Assembly: GCA_012514865.1 (NCBI GenBank)
Contig: JAAYZO010000667.1
Span: 1 to 6,055 of the forward strand
Length of the DNA: 6,055 nucleotides
Direction of reading: 5' to 3'
From: Lentisphaerota bacterium
GTDB taxonomy: Bacteria > Verrucomicrobiota > Lentisphaeria > Oligosphaerales > JAFGRS01
Shown one piece after another: positions 1 to 6,055 of this stretch. The notes beneath the pieces are model-generated. The model did no database searches. It was not told where the DNA came from and worked only from the letters and a program-made list of their open reading frames with translations. Made by a program: the position numbers and the translations under genes. Within the stretch, counting starts at the first letter, position 1; each line of letters begins with the position of its first letter.

Positions 1-269
1 CCGCCGACCGTCGTTGCGACTGGCTCCTCTGCGACCTCATCGAGGACCCGAACCGCGTCATCGAGCAGATCCTCCTGCCCTGGCTCGAGGCCGGCTGGTG
101 CCGGCGGTTCGTCGTCAACCTCAAGGTCGGCAAGATGGACCCGATCGAGATGCTGCGGCGCCTGCGCGGCATTGACGCCATGGGCCTGAACCGGCGCTGC
201 GAGCGCTTCAAGATCCGGCAGCTCTTCCATGACCGCGAAGAGATCACCTGCATGGGCCAGACCGCCTGA
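1..269 (+). CDS. RlmM-like FtsJ-family RNA 2'-O-ribose methyltransferase, C-terminal fragment
   Basis: The first 88 readable codons (from base 3) are the end of a gene that starts outside the window. The fragment has a Rossmann-type methyltransferase pattern: a DWLLCDLIEDP strand and loop at residues 6-16, an LPWLEAGWCRRFVVNLKVG segment at 25-43, and LFHDREEIT at 74-82. Asp11, Lys41 and Glu80 (or Glu79) fit the last three members of the K-D-K-E tetrad of FtsJ-type 2'-O-methyltransferases. From memory, the CD-x-E-x-P, NGWCR...NLK and LYHDREEVT segments of E. coli RlmM, which methylates C2498 of 23S rRNA using S-adenosylmethionine, match closely. The family call is therefore fairly firm. The exact RNA target in this organism is inferred, and the N-terminal THUMP-like part cannot be seen. 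The next gene follows on the same strand after 41-50 bp. Confidence 0.8.
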   Translation, partial: ADRRCDWLLCDLIEDPNRVIEQILLPWLEAGWCRRFVVNLKVGKMDPIEMLRRLRGIDAMGLNRRCERFKIRQLFHDREEITCMGQTA

Positions 270-277
270 ACAGCCGC

Positions 278-294
278 GCCGGCCTGGGGCCGGC
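278..294. other. Short GC hairpin after the methyltransferase stop
   Basis: GCCGGCC at 278-284 and GGCCGGC at 288-294 form a perfect 7-bp all-GC stem with a TGG loop, beginning nine bases after the stop codon. No T-run follows, so it is not a canonical intrinsic terminator. It could attenuate transcription, protect the 3' end of the upstream message, or be a chance product of the high GC content. Confidence 0.35.
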
Positions 295-319
295 CTCAGC
301 GAGATGGGGGATGCCCCTC

Positions 320-1120
320 ATGGCCAGGTCAACGCAACCCGACGACCGCCCTGATACCGCCGCGCCCTCGTCGCGGCGTCGCCGCCGCGGCCTGTGCCGG
401 CGCTGGCTGGCCCTGCCCCTCGCCGCGGCCCTGCTCGGCGCCGGCTGCCGCCAGACCGGCTGGCTGGCCGAGCGCCGCCGCGACTTCGCCGACGTCGGCA
501 CCGCCAGTGTCGGCCTCGGCCTCGGCGCTCAGCTCCGCCTCGGGCCGCTGCACCTGACGCCCCTCATGCTCCAGACCGAGAGCGCCGGCCTGCGCGGCGG
601 CGAGTGGTTCATCGCCCCGGGGCTGACCGCGGATGTCGACTGCCCGCCTCAGGAGGTCGGCCTCATCTGGTGGAGTTCATCGATATGGGACCTCCCCGAG
701 GGCTGTCCCGACCGCGATCGCCTGCGCCAGCGCGGCAAGGCGCACCTGGCGACGCCGCTGTATCTTCCCGAGTCAGCCAAGCTCCACGACTTCCACACCG
801 ACACGCCGCCCTTCCTCAGCCTGCCGCGGCAGTCGTGGCCCGCCGAGAAGCTCGAGCTGCCGCGCTACCCCGCCGCCTGGCACACCCAGATCGAGGTCAG
901 CCTGGCCTTCCTGGGCAGCCTCCGCCTCGGCGTCAACCCCGGCGAACTCGCCGACTTCCTCCTGGGATGGATCCAGATCGACCTCTACCGCGACGACCTC
1001 TGGGGCGTCCCGCCCGACACCGCCGCCGCGACCCCGATGCTCAAGCCGATGCCGTGGTCGTGGGCATGGGCGCAACTCCAGCGTGTCCCCCGCCTCTGGC
1101 CCCGCGACAACGAGCCCTGA
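320..1120 (+). CDS. Uncharacterised predicted lipoprotein
   Basis: The product is 266 residues from the ATG at 320, or 269 from the in-frame ATG at 311. I prefer 320 because a GGGGG at 306-310 lies nine bases upstream of it, whereas that run touches the ATG at 311. Numbering below is from 311. The N-terminus is long and basic (an Arg run at 22-26), then a hydrophobic stretch WLALPLAAALLGAGC ends at Cys46. This looks like a type II signal peptide, with Gly rather than the usual Leu at position -3. After the Cys come RRRDFADVGTASVGLGLGAQ (56-75), LRLGPLHL (75-82) and GLRGGEWF (93-100). Near the end is LRLGVNPGELADFLLGWIQIDLYRDD (204-229). I associate these blocks with an uncharacterised family of small exported proteins in planctomycete and Lentisphaera-type genomes. 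That is recollection, not a search result. No catalytic motif is visible and the function is unknown. It is probably anchored in a membrane facing the periplasm. Confidence 0.75.
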   Translation: MARSTQPDDRPDTAAPSSRRRRRGLCRRWLALPLAAALLGAGCRQTGWLAERRRDFADVGTASVGLGLGAQLRLGPLHLTPLMLQTESAGLRGGEWFIAPGLTADVDCPPQEVGLIWWSSSIWDLPEGCPDRDRLRQRGKAHLATPLYLPESAKLHDFHTDTPPFLSLPRQSWPAEKLELPRYPAAWHTQIEVSLAFLGSLRLGVNPGELADFLLGWIQIDLYRDDLWGVPPDTAAATPMLKPMPWSWAWAQLQRVPRLWPRDNEP

Positions 1121-1168
1121 GTTCCTCTCCCCCGACTGATCTCCGCTGCCCTCTCCTCGGGCGCCCCC

Positions 1169-1385
1169 GGCGTTGGGCGTTGAGCGTTCGGCGTTCCCTC
1201 CCCCTCCGGCCTTGGGCGTTGGACGTTGAGCGTTCGGCGTTCCCTCCCCCTCCGGCCTTGGACGTTGGACGTTCGGCGTTGAGCGTTGGACGTTCGGCGT
1301 TCCTTCCCCCTCCGGCCTTGGACGTTGGACGTTGAGCGTTGGACGTTCGGCGTTCTCCCCCTCCGGCCTTGGGCGTTGAGCGTTC
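1169..1385 (+). repeat. Composite tandem array of a 7-bp RRCGTTS unit with a conserved pyrimidine-rich separator
   Basis: The stretch resolves completely into 21 heptamers of form RRCGTTS (GGCGTTG, GACGTTG, AGCGTTG, GGCGTTC, GACGTTC and AGCGTTC) plus four separators. Heptamer blocks lie at 1169-1196 (4 units), 1215-1242 (4), 1261-1302 (6), 1321-1355 (5) and 1372-1385 (2). Separators CCTCCCCCTCCGGCCTTG lie at 1197-1214 and 1243-1260. A one-base variant beginning CTT is at 1303-1320, and a 16-bp version is at 1356-1371. Each block preceding a separator ends in GGCGTTC, and the first three blocks after a separator start with GGCGTTG or GACGTTG. The array fills the gap between two convergent genes and ends nine bases from the SNF2 stop. 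Short open frames running through it encode only repeat-derived peptides and are unlikely to be genes. Confidence 0.93.
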
Positions 1386-1394
1386 CGCGCCGCC

Positions 1395-4652
<3,258 letters not shown>

Positions 4653-4749
4653 GACGATGGATCTGGGTCAACCCCACGCCCGCGCCGCCGGTACGCCGCC
4701 AGACACAGACGCCGCCGGCAACGTGGACCCACCCGGCACCGCGCCGCAC

Positions 4750-4794
4750 CCACCGGCGGCCGCGCCGACGTCATACCGGCCGCGGCCGCCGTGG
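4750..4794. other. Strong intergenic inverted repeat between the iron-sulfur and SNF2 genes
   Basis: CGGCGGCCGCG at 4754-4764 pairs perfectly with CGCGGCCGCCG at 4781-4791. Past a single bulged C at 4753, three more pairs (4750-4752 with 4792-4794) extend the stem. The loop is 16 bases. It begins 12 bases beyond the iron-sulfur stop codon (4807-4809), in the 154-bp gap before the SNF2 start. No T-run follows on either strand. It could be a Rho-independent-like pause, an mRNA-stabilising 3' structure, or a transcript boundary. GC bias makes strong stems more likely by chance, but 14 paired bases is notable. I see no convincing promoter for the SNF2 gene in the rest of the gap. Confidence 0.5.
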
Positions 4795-4806
4795 CGGGAC
4801 GCCCCC

Positions 4807-5844
4807 TCAATCGGGCTCTTTGCCACCCGCGTTCAGCGCCGACGCCTTCGACGCCTCGGCGCCCTCCTGGTGCAGGTCCGACCAGTCGACCGACCACACC
4901 GGACGCCGACGGAAGGGCTGCTTGAAGGCATTCTGTACCACGCCGCGGCGCTCCATCGAGATCATGCAGGCACGCGTGCAGCCGCGCGCACCGCAGACGG
5001 CCTGCCCGGTGTTGTAGAGATTCCTCGGCTTCTTGTTGAACGGCGTCCACGGCGACTGCGTCACGCCGCTGCCCTCGGCGCCGGGCAGGTAGCTCGCCTC
5101 CGGCGTCAGCGACATGTCGGTCGGCAGGCCGCCCGTGAAGACCACCGCGCAGCGCTTGCAGTCGATCTCGCCCCACTCGACCTCGTGGCCGGCCAGGGTG
5201 GTCCGGATCGTCTTCGTGCCCGAGATCGCCTGGCCGGGGCAGTCCCGGACGCAGGCCATGCAGCGGTTGCAGAGCTGCGGCCCGTCGGTGTCCGGGTAGA
5301 GCGGGTCGGGCTCGAGTTCCATGTCGGTGATGATGATGCCGACCCGCTGCCGCGGCCCGAACTGCGGCGTCAGGAGCATCTTGCTGTAGCCGATCTCGCC
5401 CAGGCCGCAGAGGAACGCCGCAAAGCGCAGGTGGATCATCACATCCGGCGAGGCCTGGCCCGGCCGCACCGGACGGCTGTAGCCCGAACGCAGGCCGCCC
5501 TCGTTGTCGATCGCGCGCCAGTCGGACTGGTGTCCCATCGGCACGGCCTCGAAGCCCTCGTCCTCAATGGCCTTGGCCATGTTGATCACGGTCATCGGCA
5601 TGTAGAGGTAGGTGATGCCGCCGTAGCCCATCGCCGAGTAGTTGCTGAAGTACGTCCCTTCCTCGATGCCGCGCAGGCTGCCGCGCATCACCCGGAAGCC
5701 CATGGCAATGACGCTGCGCGCCTCCGGCATGATCTGCCGGGGGTCCATCTGCAGCGGCGCCCCCTCCCAGCGCTCGATGTTGCCAACGCCGACAATGTCG
5801 GCGCCAAACGCGCGGGCCATCTTCTTGACATCTGCCGAGGTCAT
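4807..5844 (-). CDS. QueG/reductive-dehalogenase-like 4Fe-4S protein
   Basis: The 345-residue product starts at the ATG at 5844, chosen because GGAG lies nine bases upstream and the promoter lies just beyond. An in-frame ATG at 5859 is a weaker alternative. The N-terminal half (KMARAFGADIVGVGNIERW at 8-26, EARSVIAMGFRVM at 41-53, then a segment around 79-103) resembles the fold of QueG and of the catalytic domain of RdhA. A ferredoxin-type cluster motif follows: Cys192, Cys195, Cys198 and Cys202-Pro (CxxCxxCxxxCP). The second cluster is not a standard motif. Its candidates are Cys229 and Cys232, then Cys284, Cys289 and Cys293 some 50 residues later. There is no Tat signal, so it should be cytoplasmic. 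QueG-type enzymes use cobalamin to reduce epoxyqueuosine. This protein is a divergent relative, so a redox role is likely but its substrate is unknown. The C-terminal 25 residues are polar and probably disordered. Confidence 0.85.
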   Translation of the reverse strand: MTSADVKKMARAFGADIVGVGNIERWEGAPLQMDPRQIMPEARSVIAMGFRVMRGSLRGIEEGTYFSNYSAMGYGGITYLYMPMTVINMAKAIEDEGFEAVPMGHQSDWRAIDNEGGLRSGYSRPVRPGQASPDVMIHLRFAAFLCGLGEIGYSKMLLTPQFGPRQRVGIIITDMELEPDPLYPDTDGPQLCNRCMACVRDCPGQAISGTKTIRTTLAGHEVEWGEIDCKRCAVVFTGGLPTDMSLTPEASYLPGAEGSGVTQSPWTPFNKKPRNLYNTGQAVCGARGCTRACMISMERRGVVQNAFKQPFRRRPVWSVDWSDLHQEGAEASKASALNAGGKEPD

Positions 5845-5853
5845 CGTGTGCTG

Positions 5854-5857
5854 CTCC
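5854..5857 (-). promoter_or_regulatory. Ribosome binding site of the QueG-like gene
   Basis: GGAG on the minus strand lies nine bases before the ATG at 5844. The upstream ATG at 5859 overlaps this site and has only a weak GGCGG before it, so this motif decides in favour of the shorter protein. Confidence 0.6.
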
Positions 5858-5893
5858 ATGCACCGCCGAGAACACCGTAGGTAAGACAGGCAC

Positions 5894-5922
5894 AGTGTAG
5901 CAACTCGCGGCCCCCCTGTCAA
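5894..5922 (-). promoter_or_regulatory. Sigma70-type promoter of the QueG-like gene
   Basis: On the minus strand a perfect TTGACA -35 box (5922-5917) is separated by exactly 17 bases from TACACT (5899-5894), which matches four of six -10 positions. The spacer ends in TGC, giving an extended -10 (TGn). Transcription should start near 5887, leaving a leader of about 43 bases before the ATG at 5844. This rules out the longer open frame back to 6024, whose extra N-terminus would be read through the tandem repeat. The promoter sits about 50 bp from the repeat array, with no gene in between. Confidence 0.8.
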
Positions 5923-5972
5923 CTTCATCAGGCGCAGGGCGCACCGCCGAACCCCGACCCGACGCCCCGCGG

Positions 5973-6055
5973 AAACGCCCAACGCTGAACGCCCAACGCT
6001 GAACGCCCAACGCTGAACGCCCAACGCTGAACGCCCAACGCTGAACGCCCAACGC
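5973..6055 (-). repeat. Tandem array of the same heptamer as a 14-bp dimer, truncated by the window end
   Basis: Read on the minus strand this is GGCGTTC and AGCGTTG in strict alternation, the same RRCGTTS unit as at 1169-1385. On the plus strand the 14-bp unit CAACGCTGAACGCC runs five full times from 5980 to 6049 with no mismatch, plus six bases of a sixth copy. It is preceded by one imperfect heptamer at 5973-5979. The array continues beyond the window. Unlike the first array it has no pyrimidine-rich separator in the visible part. The perfect copies imply recent expansion or ongoing homogenisation. Confidence 0.93.

Noticed and set aside
394..1335. Plus-strand open frame of 313 codons overlapping the lipoprotein
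   Set aside because: It is Arg/Pro-rich out-of-frame reading of the lipoprotein gene that then runs into the repeat array.
1197..1371. CRISPR-like pattern (18-bp repeat with 28-42 bp spacers)
   Set aside because: The would-be spacers are all blocks of one heptamer rather than unique sequences, the repeat is too short, and no cas gene is present.
4665..4670. TTGACC on the minus strand as a -35 box for the SNF2 gene
   Set aside because: A -10 box at normal spacing would fall on the start codon, and no fitting sequence is there. A leaderless transcript would be needed.
5845..6024. N-terminal extension of the QueG-like protein back to 6024
   Set aside because: It would be read through the repeat array and across the promoter. 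The predicted transcript starts near 5887, and homology begins only after the ATG at 5844.

Overview
The window is very GC-rich and gene-dense, and comes from a bacterial chromosome. It fits best with a lineage in or near the PVC group (Lentisphaerota, Planctomycetota, Kiritimatiellota and relatives). Three observations support that assignment, none of them decisive. One is an uncharacterised lipoprotein of a type I associate with those lineages. Another is a QueG/RdhA-like 4Fe-4S protein of the divergent kind often expanded in them. The third is a pair of intergenic arrays built from a CGTT-containing heptamer, which resemble the low-complexity intergenic repeats seen in such genomes. There is no tRNA, rRNA, transposase, phage gene or CRISPR array.

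Layout, left to right. Positions 1-269 (+) hold the C-terminal end of an RlmM-like FtsJ-family RNA ribose methyltransferase. A 41 or 50 bp gap, depending on the start used, carries a small GC hairpin. It is followed at 320-1120 (+) by an uncharacterised predicted lipoprotein. This gene converges on a large minus-strand gene at 1395-4652 that encodes a 1085-residue SWIM zinc finger plus SNF2 ATPase. The convergent gap is almost filled by a composite tandem array (1169-1385): blocks of 4, 4, 6, 5 and 2 copies of a 7-bp unit, RRCGTTS, separated by a conserved 16-18 bp pyrimidine-rich element. Upstream of the SNF2 gene is a 154-bp gap with a strong inverted repeat. Then comes a second minus-strand gene at 4807-5844 for a 345-residue QueG/RdhA-like iron-sulfur protein. 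It is preceded by a well-formed sigma70-type promoter (5894-5922). The window ends in a second array of the same heptamer (5973-6055), on the opposite strand and in a more regular 14-bp dimer form.

The iron-sulfur gene and the SNF2 gene run the same way and could be co-transcribed from the promoter near 5900, but the 154-bp gap and its hairpin make this uncertain. The methyltransferase and lipoprotein lie in the same direction at close spacing and may also share a transcript. I see no established defence or biosynthetic system here. The most unusual content is the pair of heptamer arrays in opposite orientation, enclosing the two minus-strand genes and differing in higher-order structure.
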